Shown piece after piece: positions 1 to 10,601 of a stretch of 64,000 bases of DNA. The notes beneath the pieces are model-generated. The model did not search any database. It was not told the DNA's origin and saw only the letters and a list, made by a program, of their open reading frames with translations. A program made the position numbers and the translations under genes. Source of the DNA: Apostichopus japonicus (taxonomy: Eukaryota; Echinodermata; Holothuroidea; Aspidochirotida; Stichopodidae); contig NC_092569.1 of NCBI RefSeq assembly GCF_037975245.1, positions 21,480,001-21,544,000 of the forward strand. Reading direction: 5' to 3'. Numbering within the stretch: position 1 is the first letter of the stretch; each line of letters starts with the position of its first letter.

Positions 1-109
1 CATCGCTGGTTCGAACCCCGGTGCTGGCGTCTGAGTTGCCGATCTTTTACAGCGGGTGCCTGCATAGGGAGCTGTAAGTATTAGTTAATCGGCCTAATAT
101 CTCAGTCCA

Positions 110-184
110 TACAGTGGCGCGATGGCTTGGCGCACTGTAAGAGCTGATGAGCGAGACTCTCTTTTGCATCGCTGGTTCGAACCC
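110..184 (+). promoter_or_regulatory. Example internal Pol III type-2 promoter in subarray A (A-box + B-box)
   Basis: The A-box-like TGGCGCGATGG lies at 115-125 and a perfect B-box, GGTTCGAACCC, at 174-184, with starts 59 bases apart. In tRNA genes the B-box is the T-arm contacted by TFIIIC and the A-box is the D-arm. The long spacing fits the long variable arm or intron class. The A-box departs from the usual TGGCNNAGTGG at the seventh and eighth bases (GA for AG). A T4 run at 162-165 lies between the boxes and another at 211-214 lies after them. The same layout repeats every 166 bases through the contig. Seen: the motifs and spacing. Inferred: promoter activity. Confidence 0.6.
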
Positions 185-3100
185 CGGTGCTGGCGTCTGA
201 GTTGCCGATCTTTTACAGCGGGTGCCTGCATAGGGAGCTGTAAGTATTAGTTAATCGGCCTAATATCTCAGTCCATACAGTGGCGCGATGGCTTGGCGCA
301 CTGTAAGAGCTGATGAGCGAGACTCTCTTTTGCATCGCTGGTTCGAACCCCGGTGCTGGCGTCTGAGTTGCCGATCTTTTACAGCGGGTGCCTGCATAGG
401 GAGCTGTAAGTATTAGTTAATCGGCCTAATATCTCAGTCCATACAGTGGCGCGATGGCTTGGCGCACTGTAAGAGCTGATGAGCGAGACTCTCTTTTGCA
501 TCGCTGGTTCGAACCCCGGTGCTGGCGTCTGAGTTGCCGATCTTTTACAGCGGGTGCCTGCATAGGGAGCTGTAAGTATTAGTTAATCGGCCTAATATCT
601 CAGTCCATACAGTGGCGCGATGGCTTGGCGCACTGTAAGAGCTGATGAGCGAGACTCTCTTTTGCATCGCTGGTTCGAACCCCGGTGCTGGCGTCTGAGT
701 TGCCGATCTTTTACAGCGGGTGCCTGCATAGGGAGCTGTAAGTATTAGTTAATCGGCCTAATATCTCAGTCCATACAGTGGCGCGATGGCTTGGCGCACT
801 GTAAGAGCTGATGAGCGAGACTCTCTTTTGCATCGCTGGTTCGAACCCCGGTGCTGGCGTCTGAGTTGCCGATCTTTTACAGCGGGTGCCTGCATAGGGA
901 GCTGTAAGTATTAGTTAATCGGCCTAATATCTCAGTCCATACAGTGGCGCGATGGCTTGGCGCACTGTAAGAGCTGATGAGCGAGACTCTCTTTTGCATC
1001 GCTGGTTCGAACCCCGGTGCTGGCGTCTGAGTTGCCGATCTTTTACAGCGGGTGCCTGCATAGGGAGCTGTAAGTATTAGTTAATCGGCCTAATATCTCA
1101 GTCCATACAGTGGCGCGATGGCTTGGCGCACTGTAAGAGCTGATGAGCGAGACTCTCTTTTGCATCGCTGGTTCGAACCCCGGTGCTGGCGTCTGAGTTG
1201 CCGATCTTTTACAGCGGGTGCCTGCATAGGGAGCTGTAAGTATTAGTTAATCGGCCTAATATCTCAGTCCATACAGTGGCGCGATGGCTTGGCGCACTGT
1301 AAGAGCTGATGAGCGAGACTCTCTTTTGCATCGCTGGTTCGAACCCCGGTGCTGGCGTCTGAGTTGCCGATCTTTTACAGCGGGTGCCTGCATAGGGAGC
1401 TGTAAGTATTAGTTAATCGGCCTAATATCTCAGTCCATACAGTGGCGCGATGGCTTGGCGCACTGTAAGAGCTGATGAGCGAGACTCTCTTTTGCATCGC
1501 TGGTTCGAACCCCGGTGCTGGCGTCTGAGTTGCCGATCTTTTACAGCGGGTGCCTGCATAGGGAGCTGTAAGTATTAGTTAATCGGCCTAATATCTCAGT
1601 CCATACAGTGGCGCGATGGCTTGGCGCACTGTAAGAGCTGATGAGCGAGACTCTCTTTTGCATCGCTGGTTCGAACCCCGGTGCTGGCGTCTGAGTTGCC
1701 GATCTTTTACAGCGGGTGCCTGCATAGGGAGCTGTAAGTATTAGTTAATCGGCCTAATATCTCAGTCCATACAGTGGCGCGATGGCTTGGCGCACTGTAA
1801 GAGCTGATGAGCGAGACTCTCTTTTGCATCGCTGGTTCGAACCCCGGTGCTGGCGTCTGAGTTGCCGATCTTTTACAGCGGGTGCCTGCATAGGGAGCTG
1901 TAAGTATTAGTTAATCGGCCTAATATCTCAGTCCATACAGTGGCGCGATGGCTTGGCGCACTGTAAGAGCTGATGAGCGAGACTCTCTTTTGCATCGCTG
2001 GTTCGAACCCCGGTGCTGGCGTCTGAGTTGCCGATCTTTTACAGCGGGTGCCTGCATAGGGAGCTGTAAGTATTAGTTAATCGGCCTAATATCTCAGTCC
2101 ATACAGTGGCGCGATGGCTTGGCGCACTGTAAGAGCTGATGAGCGAGACTCTCTTTTGCATCGCTGGTTCGAACCCCGGTGCTGGCGTCTGAGTTGCCGA
2201 TCTTTTACAGCGGGTGCCTGCATAGGGAGCTGTAAGTATTAGTTAATCGGCCTAATATCTCAGTCCATACAGTGGCGCGATGGCTTGGCGCACTGTAAGA
2301 GCTGATGAGCGAGACTCTCTTTTGCATCGCTGGTTCGAACCCCGGTGCTGGCGTCTGAGTTGCCGATCTTTTACAGCGGGTGCCTGCATAGGGAGCTGTA
2401 AGTATTAGTTAATCGGCCTAATATCTCAGTCCATACAGTGGCGCGATGGCTTGGCGCACTGTAAGAGCTGATGAGCGAGACTCTCTTTTGCATCGCTGGT
2501 TCGAACCCCGGTGCTGGCGTCTGAGTTGCCGATCTTTTACAGCGGGTGCCTGCATAGGGAGCTGTAAGTATTAGTTAATCGGCCTAATATCTCAGTCCAT
2601 ACAGTGGCGCGATGGCTTGGCGCACTGTAAGAGCTGATGAGCGAGACTCTCTTTTGCATCGCTGGTTCGAACCCCGGTGCTGGCGTCTGAGTTGCCGATC
2701 TTTTACAGCGGGTGCCTGCATAGGGAGCTGTAAGTATTAGTTAATCGGCCTAATATCTCAGTCCATACAGTGGCGCGATGGCTTGGCGCACTGTAAGAGC
2801 TGATGAGCGAGACTCTCTTTTGCATCGCTGGTTCGAACCCCGGTGCTGGCGTCTGAGTTGCCGATCTTTTACAGCGGGTGCCTGCATAGGGAGCTGTAAG
2901 TATTAGTTAATCGGCCTAATATCTCAGTCCATACAGTGGCGCGATGGCTTGGCGCACTGTAAGAGCTGATGAGCGAGACTCTCTTTTGCATCGCTGGTTC
3001 GAACCCCGGTGCTGGCGTCTGAGTTGCCGATCTTTTACAGCGGGTGCCTGCATAGGGAGCTGTAAGTATTAGTTAATCGGCCTAATATCTCAGTCCATAC

Positions 3101-4914
3101 AGTGGCGCGATGGCTTGGCGCACTGTAAGAGCTGATGAGCGAGACTCTCTTTTGCATCGCTGGTTCGAACCCCGGTGCTGGCGTCTGAGTTGCCGATCTT
3201 TTACAGCGGGTGCCTGCATAGGGAGCTGTAAGTATTAGTTAATCGGCCTAATATCTCAGTCCATACAGTGGCGCGATGGCTTGGCGCACTGTAAGAGCTG
3301 ATGAGCGAGACTCTCTTTTGCATCGCTGGTTCGAACCCCGGTGCTGGCGTCTGAGTTGCCGATCTTTTACAGCGGGTGCCTGCATAGGGAGCTGTAAGTA
3401 TTAGTTAATCGGCCTAATATCTCAGTCCATACAGTGGCGCGATGGCTTGGCGCACTGTAAGAGCTGATGAGCGAGACTCTCTTTTGCATCGCTGGTTCGA
3501 ACCCCGGTGCTGGCGTCTGAGTTGCCGATCTTTTACAGCGGGTGCCTGCATAGGGAGCTGTAAGTATTAGTTAATCGGCCTAATATCTCAGTCCATACAG
3601 TGGCGCGATGGCTTGGCGCACTGTAAGAGCTGATGAGCGAGACTCTCTTTTGCATCGCTGGTTCGAACCCCGGTGCTGGCGTCTGAGTTGCCGATCTTTT
3701 ACAGCGGGTGCCTGCATAGGGAGCTGTAAGTATTAGTTAATCGGCCTAATATCTCAGTCCATACAGTGGCGCGATGGCTTGGCGCACTGTAAGAGCTGAT
3801 GAGCGAGACTCTCTTTTGCATCGCTGGTTCGAACCCCGGTGCTGGCGTCTGAGTTGCCGATCTTTTACAGCGGGTGCCTGCATAGGGAGCTGTAAGTATT
3901 AGTTAATCGGCCTAATATCTCAGTCCATACAGTGGCGCGATGGCTTGGCGCACTGTAAGAGCTGATGAGCGAGACTCTCTTTTGCATCGCTGGTTCGAAC
4001 CCCGGTGCTGGCGTCTGAGTTGCCGATCTTTTACAGCGGGTGCCTGCATAGGGAGCTGTAAGTATTAGTTAATCGGCCTAATATCTCAGTCCATACAGTG
4101 GCGCGATGGCTTGGCGCACTGTAAGAGCTGATGAGCGAGACTCTCTTTTGCATCGCTGGTTCGAACCCCGGTGCTGGCGTCTGAGTTGCCGATCTTTTAC
4201 AGCGGGTGCCTGCATAGGGAGCTGTAAGTATTAGTTAATCGGCCTAATATCTCAGTCCATACAGTGGCGCGATGGCTTGGCGCACTGTAAGAGCTGATGA
4301 GCGAGACTCTCTTTTGCATCGCTGGTTCGAACCCCGGTGCTGGCGTCTGAGTTGCCGATCTTTTACAGCGGGTGCCTGCATAGGGAGCTGTAAGTATTAG
4401 TTAATCGGCCTAATATCTCAGTCCATACAGTGGCGCGATGGCTTGGCGCACTGTAAGAGCTGATGAGCGAGACTCTCTTTTGCATCGCTGGTTCGAACCC
4501 CGGTGCTGGCGTCTGAGTTGCCGATCTTTTACAGCGGGTGCCTGCATAGGGAGCTGTAAGTATTAGTTAATCGGCCTAATATCTCAGTCCATACAGTGGC
4601 GCGATGGCTTGGCGCACTGTAAGAGCTGATGAGCGAGACTCTCTTTTGCATCGCTGGTTCGAACCCCGGTGCTGGCGTCTGAGTTGCCGATCTTTTACAG
4701 CGGGTGCCTGCATAGGGAGCTGTAAGTATTAGTTAATCGGCCTAATATCCTCAGTCCATACAGTGGCGCGATGGCTTGGCGCACTGTAAGAGCTGATGAG
4801 CGAGACTCTCTTTTGCATCGCTGGTTCGAACCCCGGTGCTGGCGTCTGAGTTGCCGATCTTTTACAGCGGGTGCCTGCATAGGGAGCTGTAAGTATTAGT
4901 TAATCGGCCTAATA

Positions 4915-7073
4915 CCTCAGTCCATACAGTGGCGCGATGGCTTGGCGCACTGTAAGAGCTGATGAGCGAGACTCTCTTTTGCATCGCTGGTTCGAACCCC
5001 GGTGCTGGCGTCTGAGTTGCCGATCTTTTACAGCGGGTGCCTGCATAGGGAGCTGTAAGTATTAGTTAATCGGCCTAATACCTCAGTCCATACAGTGGCG
5101 CGATGGCTTGGCGCACTGTAAGAGCTGATGAGCGAGACTCTCTTTTGCATCGCTGGTTCGAACCCCGGTGCTGGCGTCTGAGTTGCCGATCTTTTACAGC
5201 GGGTGCCTGCATAGGGAGCTGTAAGTATTAGTTAATCGGCCTAATACCTCAGTCCATACAGTGGCGCGATGGCTTGGCGCACTGTAAGAGCTGATGAGCG
5301 AGACTCTCTTTTGCATCGCTGGTTCGAACCCCGGTGCTGGCGTCTGAGTTGCCGATCTTTTACAGCGGGTGCCTGCATAGGGAGCTGTAAGTATTAGTTA
5401 ATCGGCCTAATACCTCAGTCCATACAGTGGCGCGATGGCTTGGCGCACTGTAAGAGCTGATGAGCGAGACTCTCTTTTGCATCGCTGGTTCGAACCCCGG
5501 TGCTGGCGTCTGAGTTGCCGATCTTTTACAGCGGGTGCCTGCATAGGGAGCTGTAAGTATTAGTTAATCGGCCTAATACCTCAGTCCATACAGTGGCGCG
5601 ATGGCTTGGCGCACTGTAAGAGCTGATGAGCGAGACTCTCTTTTGCATCGCTGGTTCGAACCCCGGTGCTGGCGTCTGAGTTGCCGATCTTTTACAGCGG
5701 GTGCCTGCATAGGGAGCTGTAAGTATTAGTTAATCGGCCTAATACCTCAGTCCATACAGTGGCGCGATGGCTTGGCGCACTGTAAGAGCTGATGAGCGAG
5801 ACTCTCTTTTGCATCGCTGGTTCGAACCCCGGTGCTGGCGTCTGAGTTGCCGATCTTTTACAGCGGGTGCCTGCATAGGGAGCTGTAAGTATTAGTTAAT
5901 CGGCCTAATACCTCAGTCCATACAGTGGCGCGATGGCTTGGCGCACTGTAAGAGCTGATGAGCGAGACTCTCTTTTGCATCGCTGGTTCGAACCCCGGTG
6001 CTGGCGTCTGAGTTGCCGATCTTTTACAGCGGGTGCCTGCATAGGGAGCTGTAAGTATTAGTTAATCGGCCTAATACCTCAGTCCATACAGTGGCGCGAT
6101 GGCTTGGCGCACTGTAAGAGCTGATGAGCGAGACTCTCTTTTGCATCGCTGGTTCGAACCCCGGTGCTGGCGTCTGAGTTGCCGATCTTTTACAGCGGGT
6201 GCCTGCATAGGGAGCTGTAAGTATTAGTTAATCGGCCTAATACCTCAGTCCATACAGTGGCGCGATGGCTTGGCGCACTGTAAGAGCTGATGAGCGAGAC
6301 TCTCTTTTGCATCGCTGGTTCGAACCCCGGTGCTGGCGTCTGAGTTGCCGATCTTTTACAGCGGGTGCCTGCATAGGGAGCTGTAAGTATTAGTTAATCG
6401 GCCTAATACCTCAGTCCATACAGTGGCGCGATGGCTTGGCGCACTGTAAGAGCTGATGAGCGAGACTCTCTTTTGCATCGCTGGTTCGAACCCCGGTGCT
6501 GGCGTCTGAGTTGCCGATCTTTTACAGCGGGTGCCTGCATAGGGAGCTGTAAGTATTAGTTAATCGGCCTAATACCTCAGTCCATACAGTGGCGCGATGG
6601 CTTGGCGCACTGTAAGAGCTGATGAGCGAGACTCTCTTTTGCATCGCTGGTTCGAACCCCGGTGCTGGCGTCTGAGTTGCCGATCTTTTACAGCGGGTGC
6701 CTGCATAGGGAGCTGTAAGTATTAGTTAATCGGCCTAATACCTCAGTCCATACAGTGGCGCGATGGCTTGGCGCACTGTAAGAGCTGATGAGCGAGACTC
6801 TCTTTTGCATCGCTGGTTCGAACCCCGGTGCTGGCGTCTGAGTTGCCGATCTTTTACAGCGGGTGCCTGCATAGGGAGCTGTAAGTATTAGTTAATCGGC
6901 CTAATACCTCAGTCCATACAGTGGCGCGATGGCTTGGCGCACTGTAAGAGCTGATGAGCGAGACTCTCTTTTGCATCGCTGGTTCGAACCCCGGTGCTGG
7001 CGTCTGAGTTGCCGATCTTTTACAGCGGGTGCCTGCATAGGGAGCTGTAAGTATTAGTTAATCGGCCTAATAC
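4915..7073 (+). repeat. Variant block A2: 14 consecutive units with AATACCTCAG
   Basis: The variant base lies at 4915 and then every 166 bases to 7073, giving 14 uninterrupted units that read AATACCTCAG where the rest of the array reads AATATCTCAG. The unit just before has an extra C at the same site (AATATCCTCAG, 4749/4750). The unit just after returns to the common form at 7239 and carries its own extra C at 7291/7292. A contiguous run of this kind is what local unequal exchange or replication slippage produces. The change lies upstream of the A-box, outside the hairpins described here. Confidence 0.95.
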
Positions 7074-7634
7074 CTCAGTCCATACAGTGGCGCGATGGCT
7101 TGGCGCACTGTAAGAGCTGATGAGCGAGACTCTCTTTTGCATCGCTGGTTCGAACCCCGGTGCTGGCGTCTGAGTTGCCGATCTTTTACAGCGGGTGCCT
7201 GCATAGGGAGCTGTAAGTATTAGTTAATCGGCCTAATATCTCAGTCCATACAGTGGCGCGATGGCTTGGCGCACTGTAAGAGCTGATGAGCCGAGACTCT
7301 CTTTTGCATCGCTGGTTCGAACCCCGGTGCTGGCGTCTGAGTTGCCGATCTTTTACAGCGGGTGCCTGCATAGGGAGCTGTAAGTATTAGTTAATCGGCC
7401 TAATATCTCAGTCCATACAGTGGCGCGATGGCTTGGCGCACTGTAAGAGCTGATGAGCGAGACTCTCTTTTGCATCGCTGGTTCGAACCCCGGTGCTGGC
7501 GTCTGAGTTGCCGATCTTTTACAGCGGGTGCCTGCATAGGGAGCTGTAAGTATTAGTTAATCGGCCTAATATCTCAGTCCATACAGTGGCGCGATGGCTT
7601 GGCGCACTGTAAGAGCTGATGAGCGAGACTCTCT

Positions 7635-9459
7635 CTTGCATCGCTGGTTCGAACCCCGGTGCTGGCGTCTGAGTTGCCGATCTTTTACAGCGGGTGCCTG
7701 CATAGGGAGCTGTAAGTATTAGTTAATCGGCCTAATATCTCAGTCCATACAGTGGCGCGATGGCTTGGCGCACTGTAAGAGCTGATGAGCGAGACTCTCT
7801 CTTGCATCGCTGGTTCGAACCCCGGTGCTGGCGTCTGAGTTGCCGATCTTTTACAGCGGGTGCCTGCATAGGGAGCTGTAAGTATTAGTTAATCGGCCTA
7901 ATATCTCAGTCCATACAGTGGCGCGATGGCTTGGCGCACTGTAAGAGCTGATGAGCGAGACTCTCTCTTGCATCGCTGGTTCGAACCCCGGTGCTGGCGT
8001 CTGAGTTGCCGATCTTTTACAGCGGGTGCCTGCATAGGGAGCTGTAAGTATTAGTTAATCGGCCTAATATCTCAGTCCATACAGTGGCGCGATGGCTTGG
8101 CGCACTGTAAGAGCTGATGAGCGAGACTCTCTCTTGCATCGCTGGTTCGAACCCCGGTGCTGGCGTCTGAGTTGCCGATCTTTTACAGCGGGTGCCTGCA
8201 TAGGGAGCTGTAAGTATTAGTTAATCGGCCTAATATCTCAGTCCATACAGTGGCGCGATGGCTTGGCGCACTGTAAGAGCTGATGAGCGAGACTCTCTCT
8301 TGCATCGCTGGTTCGAACCCCGGTGCTGGCGTCTGAGTTGCCGATCTTTTACAGCGGGTGCCTGCATAGGGAGCTGTAAGTATTAGTTAATCGGCCTAAT
8401 ATCTCAGTCCATACAGTGGCGCGATGGCTTGGCGCACTGTAAGAGCTGATGAGCGAGACTCTCTCTTGCATCGCTGGTTCGAACCCCGGTGCTGGCGTCT
8501 GAGTTGCCGATCTTTTACAGCGGGTGCCTGCATAGGGAGCTGTAAGTATTAGTTAATCGGCCTAATATCTCAGTCCATACAGTGGCGCGATGGCTTGGCG
8601 CACTGTAAGAGCTGATGAGCGAGACTCTCTCTTGCATCGCTGGTTCGAACCCCGGTGCTGGCGTCTGAGTTGCCGATCTTTACAGCGGGTGCCTGCATAG
8701 GGAGCTGTAAGTATTAGTTAATCGGCCTAATATCTCAGTCCATACAGTGGCGCGATGGCTTGGCGCACTGTAAGAGCTGATGAGCGAGACTCTCTCTTGC
8801 ATCGCTGGTTCGAACCCCGGTGCTGGCGTCTGAGTTGCCGATCTTTTACAGCGGGTGCCTGCATAGGGAGCTGTAAGTATTAGTTAATCGGCCTAATATC
8901 TCAGTCCATACAGTGGCGCGATGGCTTGGCGCACTGTAAGAGCTGATGAGCGAGACTCTCTCTTGCATCGCTGGTTCGAACCCCGGTGCTGGCGTCTGAG
9001 TTGCCGATCTTTTACAGCGGGTGCCTGCATAGGGAGCTGTAAGTATTAGTTAATCGGCCTAATATCTCAGTCCATACAGTGGCGCGATGGCTTGGCGCAC
9101 TGTAAGAGCTGATGAGCGAGACTCTCTCTTGCATCGCTGGTTCGAACCCCGGTGCTGGCGTCTGAGTTGCCGATCTTTTACAGCGGGTGCCTGCATAGGG
9201 AGCTGTAAGTATTAGTTAATCGGCCTAATATCTCAGTCCATACAGTGCGCGATGGCTTGGCGCACTGTAAGAGCTGATGAGCGAGACTCTCTCTTGCATC
9301 GCTGGTTCGAACCCCGGTGCTGGCGTCTGAGTTGCCGATCTTTTACAGCGGGTGCCTGCATAGGGAGCTGTAAGTATTAGTTAATCGGCCTAATATCTCA
9401 GTCCATACAGTGGCGCGATGGCTTGGCGCACTGTAAGAGCTGATGAGCGAGACTCTCTC
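7635..9459 (+). repeat. Variant block A3: 12 consecutive units lacking the T4 run between A-box and B-box
   Basis: From 7635 to 9459 the segment GACTCTCTTTTGCATC reads GACTCTCTCTTGCATC (T to C). This removes the only T4 run between the A-box and the B-box. Twelve consecutive units carry it, and the block continues to the contig end. Three 1-base deletions also fall in this block: a T near 8680, a G near 9247 and a T near 9508. Elsewhere in the window the internal T4 run is present in every unit inspected. Confidence 0.95.
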
Positions 9460-9542
9460 TTGCATCGCTGGTTCGAACCCCGGTGCTGGCGTCTGAGTTG
9501 CCGATCTTTACAGCGGGTGCCTGCATAGGGAGCTGTAAGTAT

Positions 9543-9642
9543 NNNNNNNNNNNNNNNNNNNNNNNNNNNNNNNNNNNNNNNNNNNNNNNNNNNNNNNNNN
9601 NNNNNNNNNNNNNNNNNNNNNNNNNNNNNNNNNNNNNNNNNN
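9543..9642. other. Assembly gap 1, 100 Ns
   Basis: Exactly 100 Ns, which is a common placeholder for a gap of unknown size. The left contig ends in TGTAAGTAT and the right contig begins TGTAAGTATTAG, the same monomer phase, so the two ends share nine bases. The monomer type changes across the gap from 166 bp to 164 bp. The transition itself is therefore missing and the true gap may be much longer or shorter than 100. Confidence 0.99.
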
Positions 9643-10111
9643 TGTAAGTATTAGTTAATCGGCCTAATATCTCAGTCCATACAGTGGCGCGATGGCTTGG
9701 CGCACTGTAAGAGCTGATGAGCGAGACTCTCTTTTGCATCGCTGGTTCGAACCCCGGTGGTGGCGTCTTTTGCCGATCTTTTACAGCGGGTGCCTGCATA
9801 GGGAGCTGTAAGTATTAGTTAATCGGCCTAATATCTCAGTCCATACAGTGGCGCGATGGCTTGGCGCACTGTAAGAGCTGATGAGCGAGACTCTCTTTTG
9901 CATCGCTGGTTCGAACCCCGGTGGTGGCGTCTTTTGCCGATCTTTTACAGCGGGTGCCTGCATAGGGAGCTGTAAGTATTAGTTAATCGGCCTAATATCT
10001 CAGTCCATACAGTGGCGCGATGGCTTGGCGCACTGTAAGAGCTGATGAGCGAGACTCTCTTTTGCATCGCTGGTTCGAACCCCGGTGGTGGCGTCTTTTG
10101 CCGATCTTTTA

Positions 10112-10112
10112 C
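10112..10112. other. Single-base deletion in one subarray B unit
   Basis: One unit reads TTTTACGCGGG where all others read TTTTACAGCGGG. It is the only length change I find in contig B and lies about 470 bases from gap 1. It disrupts the left arm of the TTACAGC/GCTGTAA stem in that unit. It may be a consensus error near a contig end. Confidence 0.85.
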
Positions 10113-10498
10113 GCGGGTGCCTGCATAGGGAGCTGTAAGTATTAGTTAATCGGCCTAATATCTCAGTCCATACAGTGGCGCGATGGCTTGGCGCACTGTA
10201 AGAGCTGATGAGCGAGACTCTCTTTTGCATCGCTGGTTCGAACCCCGGTGGTGGCGTCTTTTGCCGATCTTTTACAGCGGGTGCCTGCATAGGGAGCTGT
10301 AAGTATTAGTTAATCGGCCTAATATCTCAGTCCATACAGTGGCGCGATGGCTTGGCGCACTGTAAGAGCTGATGAGCGAGACTCTCTTTTGCATCGCTGG
10401 TTCGAACCCCGGTGGTGGCGTCTTTTGCCGATCTTTTACAGCGGGTGCCTGCATAGGGAGCTGTAAGTATTAGTTAATCGGCCTAATATCTCAGTCCA

Positions 10499-10577
10499 TA
10501 CAGTGGCGCGATGGCTTGGCGCACTGTAAGAGCTGATGAGCGAGACTCTCTTTTGCATCGCTGGTTCGAACCCCGGT
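10499..10577 (+). other. Example tRNA-like three-helix segment in subarray B
   Basis: Helix 1 pairs TACAGTG (10499-10505) with CACTGTA (10522-10528) and CGC (10507-10509) with GCG (10519-10521). It has one bulged G at 10506 and a nine-base loop, giving ten pairs. Helix 2 follows directly: AGAGC (10529-10533) opposite ACTCT (10545-10549), four pairs and one C-A mismatch, with an 11-base loop. Helix 3 is GCTGG (10560-10564) opposite CCGGT (10573-10577), including G-T and T-G wobbles, with an eight-base loop TTCGAACC resembling a tRNA T-loop with one extra base. The order D-like arm, anticodon-like arm, T-arm matches a tRNA. However, the seven bases before the A-box do not pair with those after the T-arm, and no anticodon loop has a U at the position expected before the anticodon. 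I read it as tRNA-derived or tRNA-like and do not assign an amino acid. No transcript is shown. Confidence 0.6.
10504..10573 (+). promoter_or_regulatory. Example internal Pol III type-2 promoter in subarray B
   Basis: The A-box-like TGGCGCGATGG is at 10504-10514 and the perfect B-box GGTTCGAACCC at 10563-10573, with starts 59 bases apart as in subarray A. The pair recurs every 164 bases, so contig B alone offers about 281 B-boxes. A T4 run at 10551-10554 lies between the boxes. In many animals T4 is enough to stop Pol III, while budding yeast usually needs a longer run. The internal T4 therefore argues against efficient full-length transcription unless the host enzyme reads through. The B-box could still bind TFIIIC without transcription. 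Confidence 0.6.
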
Positions 10578-10586
10578 GGTGGCGTC

Positions 10587-10601
10587 TTTTGCCGATCTTT
10601 T
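10587..10601 (+). terminator. Example twin T4 Pol III terminator candidates after the B-box
   Basis: Two T4 runs lie 14 and 25 bases past the B-box end: TTTT at 10587-10590 and TTTT at 10598-10601. The first exists only in the 164-bp forms, because the 166-bp form has TCTGAGTTG there. The second is present in all three contigs. T runs of this kind on the non-template strand end Pol III transcripts, so a transcript starting just upstream of the A-box would be roughly 100-110 bases long. Activity is inferred from sequence only. Confidence 0.4.

Larger units (their letters stand above)
1..9542 (+). repeat. Satellite subarray A, 166-bp monomer, about 57.5 copies
   Basis: Head-to-tail tandem array. 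The phrase CATCGCTGGTTCG recurs at 1, 167, 333 and so on with a period of 166. Against the 164-bp form of contig B, each unit reads GGTGCTGG instead of GGTGGTGG, and TCTGAGTTGCC instead of TCTTTTGCC. The second change accounts for the 2-bp length difference. Copies are nearly identical. By eye I find two 1-base insertions (C at 4749/4750 and C at 7291/7292), three 1-base deletions (near 8680, 9247 and 9508) and two block variants listed separately. Orientation is given by the A-box to B-box direction. No flanking unique DNA is seen. The array is cut by the window at base 1 and by an N gap at 9543. Copy number is that of the assembly and may not be the true one. Confidence 0.98.

Noticed and set aside
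110-210. An intact tRNA gene (Tyr considered because of CTGTAAG and the TCGCTGGTTCGA T-arm; Leu or Ser because of the long A-to-B spacing)
   Set aside because: The acceptor strands do not pair, the anticodon stem around CTGTAAG does not form, and the T-loop has an extra base. No isotype can be supported.
10534-10570. Hammerhead ribozyme core, from CTGATGAG in each unit (hammerheads occur in some tRNA-like satellites)
   Set aside because: The partner GAAA and a matching cleavage-site helix are absent. The only GAA nearby is in the T-loop and no stem II/III arrangement fits.
10555-10580. CENP-B box, from TTCGAACCAGC on the minus strand
   Set aside because: Only the left half (TTCGNNNNA) matches. 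The CGGG end is absent, and contig C loses the A as well, so a centromeric role cannot be argued from this.
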